Below, piece by piece: positions 6,555 through 13,112 of a DNA stretch of 24,108 nucleotides (within the stretch, counting starts at the first letter, position 1; each line of letters begins with the position of its first letter). The notes beneath the pieces are model-generated. The model saw only the letters and a program-made list of their open reading frames with translations, searched no databases and was not told where the DNA came from. The stretch lies in the IMG/VR virus record IMGVR_UViG_3300037189_012063, positions 1-24,108 of that record; one strand, given 5' to 3'. Position numbers and translations under genes: made by a program. The DNA comes from a virus.

Positions 6555-8498
6555 ATGCCTCTCGCACGCTACGACCAGACCGGCCCGTTCCGCTACGACT
6601 ACGCCATCGCAGGCGTTCCCTTCCTGTCTGCCGAGTCCGAGCAGTATCCCTATCTGCGCCAGACAGCGCAGAACCGCCGCGACCAAATCAACACGACGCG
6701 CGATGTGGGCGAGCAGTCCCTCGACGGCTGGTGGTATCGCTCGCAGTCCTCATTCCACATGGGTGCGGGACTCCGCTTCTTTGACTCCATCTCCTCGGAC
6801 ACCTCACATCTACGGTTCGAGGACAGCCACGGCGTCAACGTCTGGACCCCCGGCGAGGTGTCGCTCCTGCGCTCGACGACCTGGCGCTGGTGGGTGAGTT
6901 CCGGTTTCGCTCTGTCTTTCTCCTCCGACGGCATCGGCTCTGGTGTCGATGGCTACCTGTATGCCAACCGGATGGCCGACAACGTTCTGTGGCGCAGCAC
7001 GACTGGCGCCACAGCATCGTTCGCGGTCAGCGCCACCGAGCAGGTGCTCGACATTGCCGAAGACGGCATCAACGTCTATGTGCTGACCTCCGGCGGCATC
7101 TACAAGGTCACCAATATCACCGAAGCAACCCGAACGATTACCAAGATTTACTCGCGTTCCATCACGCGCGGCAAGATGGCGTATCTCAAAGACCGCCTCA
7201 TGGTTGTGGCGGACCGCCTGGTCTACGCCCTCGGCACCTCGCCCGCCAGCGTCAAGACGCTCGGGATCGTGGATGACCCGGACTCCACGAAGGAAGACGC
7301 CAAGTATGAACTGCCCGCCGGGTTCCGAGGCGTGGAGTTTGCCGACGGCCCCAACGCCATCTACCTCTGCGCGCGGTCGGAGGAGAACTCCTATGTCTAT
7401 GCCTTCACCATTAGCGCGGACGCGGACGTCTCCATAAACGCCCCCTACACCGTTCTGGAAGCCCCTCGTGGCGAGCGGTTCCTGTCGATGATTACCTACA
7501 TCGGCACCTACCTCATCGTGGGCTCCAACCTGGGTGTGCGTGTCGGCGTCATCGCCGGGGATTCCTCCGTCGTGATGGGCGCCCTGTCCATCAAGAGCGA
7601 CGGCCCCGTGCGCGCCTTGTTCGCCATGAACGACTTCGTGTGGGCGGGTGGCGCGAACTCCGGTGGCTACTACGGCCTCTACCGGCTCAACCTCGCTACC
7701 CCGCTGGACGAGCAGGCGCTCACCTTCCCGTGGGCGAAGGACATCTACTCCGCTGTCGCTTGGACCGGCAGCATCGAGGACTACGTGCAGTCCATCACCC
7801 GCAACGGCAAGACCGACCAGATCGTGTTCTCTGTCCGCCGCGCGGAAAGCAACAACGCGAACGCGGGTGTGTATGAGGAGAACACCACGCGCGTCGCCAA
7901 CGGCTGGCTCAAGACCGGTCGCGTGCGAATGGATACGACGCAACCAAAGGTCTTCCACAAGGCCACCGTCACGATGGGCGGTAGCGCCGGAGGCGTGCAG
8001 ACCTACCTGTGGAACGAGACCGGCACCTCGGACTCCTCCATCAACTCCTCGCCCCTCAACGCTTTTGGCTCGCAGACGGTCTCCTTCTCCGCCTCCGATG
8101 GGGAGCCCCGCGCCTGGGCGCAGTATCGGTTCCTCATCTGGCAGAACTCCAACTCCGCCACTCCCCCGTTCCGGTTCCACGGCTACCAACTCCAGGTCAA
8201 TCCCTCGCGAGTGAAGGGCCGCATCTACCAGGTGCCGCTGCTGTGTATGTCGAACGAGCGGGGAATGAATGGTCGCAACGTCACCCGCGACGTCTTGTCG
8301 CGTGTTCGCAGTATTGAGGCGCTGGAGGAGAGCGGCAAAGTTGTTTTGTTCCAAGACTTCATCTCCGGCGAGGAACGCGAAGTCCTGATTGAGGAAGTCC
8401 AATACATCTCGCAGCACATCCCCGAGAACTACAAGCAGCGGTCCAACGATGGGGGCGTCCTCGTCCTGAACCTGCGCGCCGTGGATACCACTACCTAA
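6555..8498 (+). CDS. Large tail protein, nozzle-like (beta-rich), 647 aa
   Basis: ATG 6555 follows AGGAGG. The N-terminal part carries 'DVGEQSLDGWWYRSQSSFH' and 'GVNVWTPGEVSLL'. From about residue 90 to 420 repeated short strands (e.g. 'GYLYANRMADNVLWRS', 'VYVLTSGGIYKVTN', 'RLVYALGTSP', 'AIYLCARSEENSYVYAF') read like beta-propeller blades. The C-terminal third has 'YQLQVNPSRVKGRIYQVPL' and a charged end. It is the largest virion gene in the window and directly follows the adaptor candidate. In short-tailed phages that place is held by the nozzle (tail tubular B type), often a propeller protein. A siphovirus minor tail protein is the main alternative. Confidence 0.65.
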   Translation: MPLARYDQTGPFRYDYAIAGVPFLSAESEQYPYLRQTAQNRRDQINTTRDVGEQSLDGWWYRSQSSFHMGAGLRFFDSISSDTSHLRFEDSHGVNVWTPGEVSLLRSTTWRWWVSSGFALSFSSDGIGSGVDGYLYANRMADNVLWRSTTGATASFAVSATEQVLDIAEDGINVYVLTSGGIYKVTNITEATRTITKIYSRSITRGKMAYLKDRLMVVADRLVYALGTSPASVKTLGIVDDPDSTKEDAKYELPAGFRGVEFADGPNAIYLCARSEENSYVYAFTISADADVSINAPYTVLEAPRGERFLSMITYIGTYLIVGSNLGVRVGVIAGDSSVVMGALSIKSDGPVRALFAMNDFVWAGGANSGGYYGLYRLNLATPLDEQALTFPWAKDIYSAVAWTGSIEDYVQSITRNGKTDQIVFSVRRAESNNANAGVYEENTTRVANGWLKTGRVRMDTTQPKVFHKATVTMGGSAGGVQTYLWNETGTSDSSINSSPLNAFGSQTVSFSASDGEPRAWAQYRFLIWQNSNSATPPFRFHGYQLQVNPSRVKGRIYQVPLLCMSNERGMNGRNVTRDVLSRVRSIEALEESGKVVLFQDFISGEEREVLIEEVQYISQHIPENYKQRSNDGGVLVLNLRAVDTTT

Positions 8499-8502
8499 TG
8501 CC

Positions 8503-8844
8503 ATGTCAATCGTCGATTTCATTCAAGAAGCAGGGGCAGTAGCAGCCGCACTCGCCTCCATCGCCGCTGTCCTGTGGGCGGTTGTGCGGTTCGCCGTCCT
8601 GAAGCCGCTCGATAAGCGCATCAAGGAAGCGACCCAGCCGATTCAGCCGGGCTACCGCAACGGCGGCGAGAGCCTGGCCGACGTCTCCAACAAGGTCTCT
8701 CAACTCACCGACCGCTTTGACCGCCTGGAAGAAGCCCACCAGGTCCAAGAGCAGCGGCACATGCAGGTCATCGAACACCTACTGGAACTACAGAAGCCGC
8801 GTCGCACGACGCGCCGAAAGCAACAAGACACAAAGGGGGAATGA
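8503..8844 (+). CDS. One-TM coiled-coil membrane protein, holin-like
   Basis: The 113-residue product has a single hydrophobic helix at about 10-33 (AGAVAAALASIAAVLWAVVRFAVL), a Pro/Gly-rich hinge, then a coiled coil at about 55-97 (VSNKVSQLTDRFDRLEEAHQVQEQ). It ends in a basic tail (KPRRTTRRKQQ). It starts four bases after the tail gene and ends three before the endolysin. Small proteins of this build next to actinophage lysins are usually treated as holins or holin-associated proteins, though a spanin-like or tail-anchoring role cannot be excluded. The strongly basic C-terminus would stay cytoplasmic. Confidence 0.65.
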   Translation: MSIVDFIQEAGAVAAALASIAAVLWAVVRFAVLKPLDKRIKEATQPIQPGYRNGGESLADVSNKVSQLTDRFDRLEEAHQVQEQRHMQVIEHLLELQKPRRTTRRKQQDTKGE

Positions 8845-8847
8845 CAA

Positions 8848-9759
8848 ATGGCATCAGCCACAACGCTCCGCAAGAGCCTGCGTAAGTGGGCCAAGAATTA
8901 TGGCGTCACCGTCACCGAGGAACACGATGCCCTCACCCGTGGCCGCGCTTGGTATGGCGACGGCCCGCGCGGTGTCGTCGAGCACCACTGGGCTGGCGTA
9001 GGCGACGGCGCTGCCGCATGGATGGCCGCTCGGAACGAGAGCACCTACCCCTACTGCAACTCACTCATTCGTCGCGACGGCACCATTCACGTGCTGTCCT
9101 ACCTGTCCGTCTGGCACTCGGGCACAGGCGGCCCCTGGACTGCCGCAGGCGTGCCAAAAGACCAGGGCTCCTACTACCTGTGGGGCACCGAGTTCGAGTC
9201 GTGGGGACGGGTCAAGGACTTCACCCCCGAGATGTGGCGAGCCCAAGCGGTGCTGGACTGCGCGCTGCGCGAGGCCGCTGGCGAGGAAGCGTTCCCCAAC
9301 TTCCGCCGCCTGATCAACCACAAGGACTGGACAAATGGCTCCGCTGGTGTCGCCTCCTACCGGCTCTCCACTTATGGCCGTAAGAACGACACGCTCTACG
9401 ACGCAAGCGACTTCCGCCGCAACGCGAACAAGTTGTGGAAGACAGAGATGAAGTCGCGCGAGACCGCGCCTGTTACCCCCGAGCCTGCCCCCGAGGTCGA
9501 GGAGAAGCCGCTGGTGCGGGTCTCCAACGTCCAGCCAGGCAAGACGCACCCTCATGTGCTTCGGGTGCAGGCCGCGCTCCGCAAGGAACTTGGTGTGGAT
9601 CTGTCCGCCGAGAAGTTGGTGTTCGGGCCAGCAACACAGGCCACCTACTTGCAGTGGCAGGCCAAGTGCGGGATCAACGGCGACTTCCTCACCGGGATCC
9701 CCGGCATCGGCACGCTCACCAAGTTGGGCGACAAGTACGGCTTCCGAGTTGAGGAATAA
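8848..9759 (+). CDS. Endolysin: N-acetylmuramoyl-L-alanine amidase with peptidoglycan-binding domain
   Basis: The 303-residue protein cleaves the lactyl-amide bond between muramic acid and the stem peptide during host lysis. Residues about 30-200 match the PGRP/Amidase_2 fold: 'EHHWAG' (His46/His47), 'RRDGTIHVLS', 'VWHSG' (His90), 'TEFES' and 'NHKDW' (His158) with 'GRKNDT' after it. A histidine from the HH pair and His158 are the likely zinc ligands. A Pro/Glu linker at 213-228 leads to a C-terminal PG-binding-like repeat (about 240-303; 'VLRVQAALRKELG', 'FGPATQATYLQWQ', 'GIPGIGTLTKLG'). No signal peptide, so export needs a holin. AAAGGGGGA precedes the ATG. Confidence 0.92.
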   Translation: MASATTLRKSLRKWAKNYGVTVTEEHDALTRGRAWYGDGPRGVVEHHWAGVGDGAAAWMAARNESTYPYCNSLIRRDGTIHVLSYLSVWHSGTGGPWTAAGVPKDQGSYYLWGTEFESWGRVKDFTPEMWRAQAVLDCALREAAGEEAFPNFRRLINHKDWTNGSAGVASYRLSTYGRKNDTLYDASDFRRNANKLWKTEMKSRETAPVTPEPAPEVEEKPLVRVSNVQPGKTHPHVLRVQAALRKELGVDLSAEKLVFGPATQATYLQWQAKCGINGDFLTGIPGIGTLTKLGDKYGFRVEE

Positions 9760-9782
9760 GGAAAAGGAAAAGGTGAAAGAAG

Positions 9783-10052
9783 ATGCTGGACAAACTCCCC
9801 GCGTGGGTGCGCCACCTTGCGATTGTGGTGGGTGCTGTGTTCCTGGGGACAGTTGCCGAGACCATAATTGTTTCCGGCGGTGTCTCGTCTGTGAGTTGGG
9901 CGGCAGCCCTCCTCCAGGCGGTCGATACAGCCGCTGTCGCTGGTGCGTCGGCAGCAGCGTTCCTGTGGCTGACCCCGGCGACTAGGCAGTATGGAGTCGG
10001 CTCTGCCCCCAAAACGGACAAAGGCGACATTCACGACATCTTTGAAGGCTGA
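9783..10052 (+). CDS. Holin, two-TM, 89 aa
   Basis: Two hydrophobic segments are clear: about 10-32 (HLAIVVGAVFLGTVAETIIVSGG) and 38-63 (SWAAALLQAVDTAAVAGASAAAFLW). A polar, charged C-terminus follows (PKTDKGDIHDIFEG). Length, topology and location 23 bases after the endolysin are those of a class II-type holin that permeabilises the membrane for endolysin release. The purine-rich stretch ahead of ATG 9783 (GGTGAAAG) is a usable ribosome site. It is the last rightward gene before a strong terminator. Confidence 0.8.
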   Translation: MLDKLPAWVRHLAIVVGAVFLGTVAETIIVSGGVSSVSWAAALLQAVDTAAVAGASAAAFLWLTPATRQYGVGSAPKTDKGDIHDIFEG

Positions 10053-10064
10053 CACAGCCCGATT

Positions 10065-10097
10065 TGTAAGATGCCTCTGTAAGGCCCTGTAAAGGCC
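10065..10097 (+). repeat. Short TGTAA direct repeats
   Basis: TGTAAG (10065-10070), TGTAAGGCC (10078-10086) and TGTAAAGGCC (10088-10097) recur at about 10-13-base spacing, i.e. roughly one helical turn, just before the terminator. They could be protein-binding repeats such as integrase arm sites, but may be chance. The second and third also allow a GGCC..GGCC foldback. Confidence 0.3.
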
Positions 10098-10109
10098 GTG
10101 GAGCGAACG

Positions 10110-10147
10110 AACCCCCCTCCTGGTGTAAAGAGACCAGGAGGGGGGTT
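10110..10147. terminator. Strong, probably bidirectional intrinsic terminator
   Basis: ACCCCCCTCCTGGT (10111-10124) and ACCAGGAGGGGGGT (10133-10146) form a perfect 14-bp stem around an 8-base loop (GTAAAGAG), extended by A10110-T10147. It closes the rightward late/lysis operon and faces the leftward integrase operon. TTT follows on the plus strand and GTTCGTTC on the minus strand. Confidence 0.85.
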
Positions 10148-10162
10148 TCGTGGCTTGTAGGG

Positions 10163-10206
10163 GCCTCCTGTGCCCCGCAAACGGGGATAAGCAGGGCACA
10201 GGAGGC
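10163..10206. terminator. Second long inverted repeat, 13-bp stem
   Basis: GCCTCCTGTGCCC (10163-10175) pairs perfectly with GGGCACAGGAGGC (10194-10206) over an 18-base loop. CCCC (10173-10176) can alternatively pair with GGGG (10183-10186) in the loop. It lies 40 bases beyond the end of the minus-strand operon, so it may be that operon's terminator. No T-run is present in either direction. Confidence 0.55.
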
Positions 10207-10245
10207 AAGTGGGCGGCGCGAAAGGGGGTGCGCGCCAGCCCTCCC

Positions 10246-10503
10246 CTATCTCCTCTTCAGCCCAGCGGTGTCTGGCGTCGTGCGCAACGGCGTCAGTTCC
10301 ATCTGGGCTCGAGGGCGCGACGGCAGCATGGTGGGTGGAGCGGACGCCACCAGCGCCGTCAGCGTCTTTGAGTGCGTATCGCACAGATCTATTTGAGCGG
10401 CGGTCTTGTCCCCGTCTCGCCAGATATGCCAGCGCGTGGCCGGACGAGAACAGGACGACTTTCCGCCTGGGTTATCGCAGGTAAGCACCATCTTTTCAGC
10501 CAT
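10246..10503 (-). CDS. Small putative zinc-binding protein downstream of integrase, 85 aa
   Basis: The start overlaps the integrase stop by eight bases (ATGGCTGA), so it is translationally coupled. Residues 1-45 contain 'CDNPGG', a second Cys in 'SSC', and 'DLCDTHSKTL'. That gives Cys/Cys/Cys/His ligands in the pattern of a short zinc finger; similar CxxxG...LCDxH modules are common in actinobacterial small proteins. The rest is Pro/Arg-rich and probably disordered. Coupling to the integrase suggests a directionality factor or regulatory partner, but no winged-helix excisionase motif is visible. Function unknown. Confidence 0.65.
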   Translation of the reverse strand: MAEKMVLTCDNPGGKSSCSRPATRWHIWRDGDKTAAQIDLCDTHSKTLTALVASAPPTMLPSRPRAQMELTPLRTTPDTAGLKRR

Positions 10504-11536
10504 CGGCCTGCTCCTTTCCTCGGGTGATGCTTACCACGTTTGGCGCGTCCGCTTCTATATCGGCAGTCACCAAACTCGGGAACATCCGCTGCCCCGCGAT
10601 GTCCTCATTACGCAGGCGGCGGTCCAAATCCAGGCCGAGGTATATCTCCGTATTGAGGCTCGTGGCATGCCCCAGCATCGACTGCACCCTGCGGAGCGCA
10701 CCGTCGTAGCCGTTCTGCGCGAGTTGGTCGAACAGCGCACGGGCACCACTACGTCGCAGGGTGTGCTCCCCCTCCTTGTCCGTGGGGTAGCCAGCGTTGG
10801 CGAGGATGCGCTGAATGACGATGTGCATCTTGGTGATGTTGCGCGTCGGGTCAATCGTGCCGGTGCCGGGCATCAGCCGGTTGGTCTCCGGGTCCCGCTC
10901 CTGGGTAGAGATGATGCGGGGCGGAATGAGGTAGTGCTCGGGCTCGATGGCGACCTGCTGCGAATACCAGGTGAGGTAGTTCCGCAGGTAGGTATCGAGT
11001 TCCGCGCTAATTGGCATCGTGTCCCACTGGCGGGTCTTGCGGCGGTAGATGTCAATCTCGCCCTCGTCCAGGCGAATGTGCTTCATCTGAATGCCCTGCT
11101 GCTCGCTGCTGCGGAGGAACAAAAACAATCCTGTCGCAAGGCTGATGGTCTCCGTGGGGTAGGTGCAGGCGGCGAACAGCCGGGGCCACTCCTCCACGGG
11201 GATACGGGTGCGGGGGGTATTGGGGACCGTCAGGTTCCGCCACCCCACGGTCGGGTCCTCGCCCCGGTCCAGGTAGCGGCGCGTCCGGCACCACTCAAAG
11301 AAGGTCCGCATCTGGGACAACTTCACGTTCCGCGTCTTGGCCCCCCACGCGTGGGCGGCGAACACCTGGTCGATGTGCTGGGGCGTGAGGTTCTCGACGT
11401 AAATGTCCCCAATGTCCGTTTTGATCATTCCCAGCAGGGAGACCCTGCCGCGCACCGTTCCCGGCGCCATCTCCCTCGCGACCATGTGCTCGCGATACTC
11501 CTGGATAGCCGCGCTCAATCTGATTTTGATTGTCAC
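10496..11536 (-). CDS. int: Tyrosine integrase (site-specific recombinase), 346 aa
   Basis: The protein integrates phage DNA at attP/attB and, with accessory factors, can excise it. The catalytic set is complete: Arg142 (LFLRSSEQQGI), Lys167 (RRKTRQWDTMPI), His258 and Arg261 (EHTLRRSGARALF), His290 (MLGHATSLN) and Tyr299 (TEIYLGL). Residues about 5-95 resemble the SAM-like core-binding domain (SAAIQEYREHM..APGTVRGR). Start is the GTG at 11536, with a GGGGGGAG ribosome site just upstream on the minus strand. HxLR replaces the usual HxLR-H context normally. The gene is expressed away from the HTH regulator, and the two share a control region. The 390-residue plus-strand frame across it is a shadow. 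Confidence 0.95.
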   Translation of the reverse strand: MTIKIRLSAAIQEYREHMVAREMAPGTVRGRVSLLGMIKTDIGDIYVENLTPQHIDQVFAAHAWGAKTRNVKLSQMRTFFEWCRTRRYLDRGEDPTVGWRNLTVPNTPRTRIPVEEWPRLFAACTYPTETISLATGLFLFLRSSEQQGIQMKHIRLDEGEIDIYRRKTRQWDTMPISAELDTYLRNYLTWYSQQVAIEPEHYLIPPRIISTQERDPETNRLMPGTGTIDPTRNITKMHIVIQRILANAGYPTDKEGEHTLRRSGARALFDQLAQNGYDGALRRVQSMLGHATSLNTEIYLGLDLDRRLRNEDIAGQRMFPSLVTADIEADAPNVVSITRGKEQADG

Positions 11537-11561
11537 CTGACTCCCCCCTATGGCCGAGTTT

Positions 11562-11596
11562 GTAACTTACGAAAGTAAGCCTATCACATTCGTAAC
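11562..11596. promoter_or_regulatory. Candidate operators in the integrase/regulator divergent region
   Basis: CTTAC-GAAA-GTAAG (11566-11579) is a perfect 5-bp palindrome with a 4-base centre. TTACGAA (11567-11573) recurs inverted as TTCGTAA (11589-11595), arms 22 bases apart or about two helical turns. GTAAC occurs at 11562 and 11592. They overlap the putative integrase -10 box, so binding here could repress integrase. The protein that binds is unknown; the adjacent HTH regulator is the obvious candidate. Confidence 0.5.
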
Positions 11597-11608
11597 CTGA
11601 CTGTGCAA
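11578..11608 (-). promoter_or_regulatory. Putative integrase promoter
   Basis: On the minus strand, TTGCAC (11608-11603) and TAGGCT (11583-11578) read as -35 and -10 with a 19-base spacer, longer than ideal. The -10 box matches the TAGNCT form used by the regulator and methyltransferase promoters in this window. It lies about 42 bases upstream of the integrase GTG, leaving room for a leader with its ribosome site. Confidence 0.4.
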
Positions 11609-11760
11609 CCCCTCTGTGGCATATAGATGAATTCAGCCATAGGGAATTTTGGGCCTCTCTATGAGGGAAATTATCACGCTCATCTGGGGGTTTTGGCCCC
11701 ACCTGTGGATAACTCCCTCACGATTAGGTTCGCAACCAGCACCGAACATCGCACGAGATC

Positions 11761-11795
11761 TTGTAAGTGAGCCCGACACTGGTAGCCTGAATAAA
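11761..11795 (+). promoter_or_regulatory. Leaderless promoter of the HTH regulator gene
   Basis: TTGTAA (11761-11766) and TAGCCT (11783-11788) are separated by 16 bases. The A of the ATG at 11795 lies seven bases past the -10 box, where transcription would begin. No Shine-Dalgarno sequence precedes the ATG. This geometry is that of leaderless mRNAs, common in actinobacteria. Confidence 0.6.
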
Positions 11796-12250
11796 TGGCC
11801 CGACCCCGAGTGCTCCCGTCCAACGCCGAATTGACCAAGATGGTCGAGGACGGTTGGAGCCACGCCGACATCGCTGCACACGTGGAGAAGACTACGGGGC
11901 ACAAGATCTCCCGCTCCGCCGTGTCCGCCGCCCTGTCCCGAGCGGGCCTGACGAAGGCCACCCCCAGGTATAAGAAGGAGATCCCCTGGCGCGTAGGTGA
12001 GGCTCACCTAACTGCCTACCCCGTGCGGATGCTCCGCCTCCTGGGCCGCAAGCGCAGCGGCCAGCCCCTGACGGAGGAGGAAGAGGACCGGCTCCGGTCC
12101 TGGATGGACCAACTCGCGGAGTGGGACGCGGTGGTGGCCTACTCCCCCTCGGCGGGGTTCCTGTATGTCGCAGCGGACGAGGTAGGCGACTGGGAGGACG
12201 GCATCCCCATTAGGCATCGGACTATCACCGACGACGAGTTGATGAAATAG
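11795..12250 (+). CDS. Helix-turn-helix regulator, probable immunity repressor or Cro-like, 151 aa
   Basis: Residues about 8-52 form a helix-turn-helix-like DNA-binding region (NAELTKMVEDGWSHADIAA, then KISRSAVSAALSRAGL). The middle is basic and ends around residue 70; the C-terminal half is acidic (LTEEEEDRL...WMDQLAEWDAVV) and may dimerise. It is transcribed divergently from the integrase, the usual place for a lysogeny-controlling repressor. I recall similar 'RPR..NAEL..M...G..H..IA' proteins in actinophages labelled simply HTH proteins. Whether it is the repressor or an early activator is not decided by sequence. Confidence 0.7.
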   Translation: MARPRVLPSNAELTKMVEDGWSHADIAAHVEKTTGHKISRSAVSAALSRAGLTKATPRYKKEIPWRVGEAHLTAYPVRMLRLLGRKRSGQPLTEEEEDRLRSWMDQLAEWDAVVAYSPSAGFLYVAADEVGDWEDGIPIRHRTITDDELMK

Positions 12251-12336
12251 CGCTGGAAATCAACGGCTTTTGCCACGGTCCAGCCATTCGCAATTCGAAA
12301 CCGTTAGGTGTCTATAAAAAACAAAAGCACTTACAT

Positions 12337-12423
12337 TGGCGAACGCCAAAAAGCGTTCGCCATACGTGAGACGCCTAAAGCGTCTCACAATGAAAAGACC
12401 GCTCATTAGGAGCGGTCTTTTCT
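12337..12423 (+). ncRNA. Candidate small structured RNA: three tandem hairpins
   Basis: Stem 1: TGGCGAACGC (12337-12346) with GCGTTCGCCA (12353-12362), loop CAAAAA. Stem 2: GTGAGACGC (12366-12374) with GCGTCTCAC (12380-12388), loop CTAAA. Stem 3: AAAAGACCGCTC (12393-12404) with GAGCGGTCTTTT (12410-12421), loop ATTAG. The stems are perfect, 9-12 bp, with 5-6-base loops and only 3-4 bases between them; the last is an intrinsic terminator. No open frame spans them. A short RNA beginning near 12325 would consist almost entirely of these hairpins. It could instead be just a reinforced terminator of the regulator gene. Confidence 0.5.
12393..12423 (+). terminator. Intrinsic terminator after the HTH regulator
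   Basis: A 12-bp perfect stem (arms 12393-12404 and 12410-12421) with a 5-base loop ends in TTTTCT. The A-run on its 5' side means it could also work for the minus strand. It is the third of three consecutive hairpins. Confidence 0.85.
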
Positions 12424-12573
12424 AATTGCGGTCAGTTGATTTTTTGCGACACAGACTTCCATCGCATGTTCCATTGCTTACTCCAACGCGTGTTCAGCCA
12501 CCGCAGAAACCAGTTGTTAGAGACCAGCGTGACAGAGGCACCGCGCCTCTGCGGCTAACCCAACGAGGTCGCT

Positions 12574-12732
12574 ATGGCTGGTTCAGGACGGTTCACCTTC
12601 ATCTTCACCGAGCGCGAAGCCTCCATCATCGCCGAAGCATTAGAGACGGCAGCGGACCAGCGCTCCGACTACTTCAAGACCGATGACTTCCGCATCATGG
12701 CTCATCGCATCGACGACCGGCTGGCTTGGTAA
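12574..12732 (+). CDS. Micro-gene, 52-aa early protein
   Basis: ATG 12574 follows ACGAGG at suitable spacing, and the TAA overlaps the next ATG (TAATG). The product is a compact mix of aromatic, acidic and basic residues (FTFIFTEREASIIAEALETAA, then DYFKTDDFRIMAHRIDDRLAW), with a likely strand-helix-helix layout. This reads as a real folded protein, unlike shadow frames here. No family recognised. It is the first gene of the long early operon. Confidence 0.65.
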   Translation: MAGSGRFTFIFTEREASIIAEALETAADQRSDYFKTDDFRIMAHRIDDRLAW

Positions 12733-12863
12733 TGGCCCGCCACGACCAGCGCTGGACCGACCACAGCCTGCGTTGCTACCTGTGCCACGCCCAACTCGCT
12801 ACCTACACGGGCGTCCTCTGCTCGGACTGCCGCACTTCAGCCATCGCGGATCTTGGCCGTTAG
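12732..12863 (+). CDS. Micro-gene, 43-aa zinc-ribbon protein
   Basis: The ATG shares one base with the upstream TAA stop. The product has two CxxC knuckles, 'CYLC' and 'CSDC', about 15 residues apart, the pattern of a small zinc ribbon ('RCYLCHAQL...GVLCSDCRTSA'). The 4-Cys spacing and coupled start make it credible despite its size. It may bind nucleic acid or a host protein; no specific role can be given. Confidence 0.65.
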   Translation: MARHDQRWTDHSLRCYLCHAQLATYTGVLCSDCRTSAIADLGR

Positions 12864-12872
12864 AGAGCGACT

Positions 12873-12992
12873 ATGACAAACCCGCTGACTGGCCACACGC
12901 CAGCAACACCAGAGCAAGCAGCGCAGTGGGCGCTCGAAGACGACTCACCTGTGTTCGAGCACTACGAGCAGGAGGAGCCCGACTATGTGTAG
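12873..12992 (+). CDS. Micro-gene, 39-aa acidic protein
   Basis: ATG 12873 follows GAGAGCGACT, a weak ribosome site that includes the recurring CGTTAGAGA sequence. The product is acidic with a C-terminal run 'HYEQEEPDYV' and has a short helix (TPEQAAQWALEDD). Its end overlaps the next gene by eight bases. It is supported mainly by the chain of overlapping starts and stops on either side; function unknown. Confidence 0.45.
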   Translation: MTNPLTGHTPATPEQAAQWALEDDSPVFEHYEQEEPDYV

Positions 12993-13107
12993 CGACCGCT
13001 GCCTCCACGAGATGGTGCCCGACTGGTGCTCCATCTGCCTCGGCCTCGACGACAGCCAGATACCCGGTCCCGAGGACGCCGATAACTCCCTTGAGGGATT
13101 GGAGTAG
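12985..13107 (+). CDS. Micro-gene, 40-aa Cys/His protein
   Basis: Starts inside the preceding stop (ATGTGTAG overlap). The product carries Cys2, Cys6, His8, Cys15 and Cys18 ('CSDRCLHEMVPDWCSICLG'), a plausible zinc knuckle; 'WCSICLG' recalls small zinc proteins encoded in actinophage early regions. The tail is acidic. It ends six bases before the next start. Role unknown, perhaps a small regulatory or host-binding protein. Confidence 0.55.
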   Translation: MCSDRCLHEMVPDWCSICLGLDDSQIPGPEDADNSLEGLE

Positions 13108-13112
13108 GGGAC

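Larger units (their letters stand above)
12251..12573 (+). other. Non-coding AT-richer region with structured RNA candidate
   Basis: No gene is supported in these 323 bases. After the regulator stop there is a TATAAA box at 12313-12318 without a convincing -35, then three successive perfect hairpins and a terminator (12337-12423). A further 7-bp hairpin follows (CAGAGGC 12533-12539 with GCCTCTG 12545-12551) shortly before the first micro-gene. The stretch is clearly richer in A/T than its surroundings and separates the regulator transcript from the long early operon. Confidence 0.65.

Noticed and set aside
6810-8522. 570-codon minus-strand open frame under the large tail gene
   Set aside because: His/Gly/Val/Asp-rich composition without domains, no ribosome site, opposite a well-formed late gene; a codon-bias shadow.
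10406-11578. 390-codon plus-strand open frame across the integrase
   Set aside because: It is antisense to an integrase with all six catalytic residues; long frames opposite GC-rich genes are expected.
12337-12388. CRISPR-like repeat
   Set aside because: The hairpins differ in sequence and have no spacers; not a CRISPR array. No CRISPR array was seen anywhere in the window.
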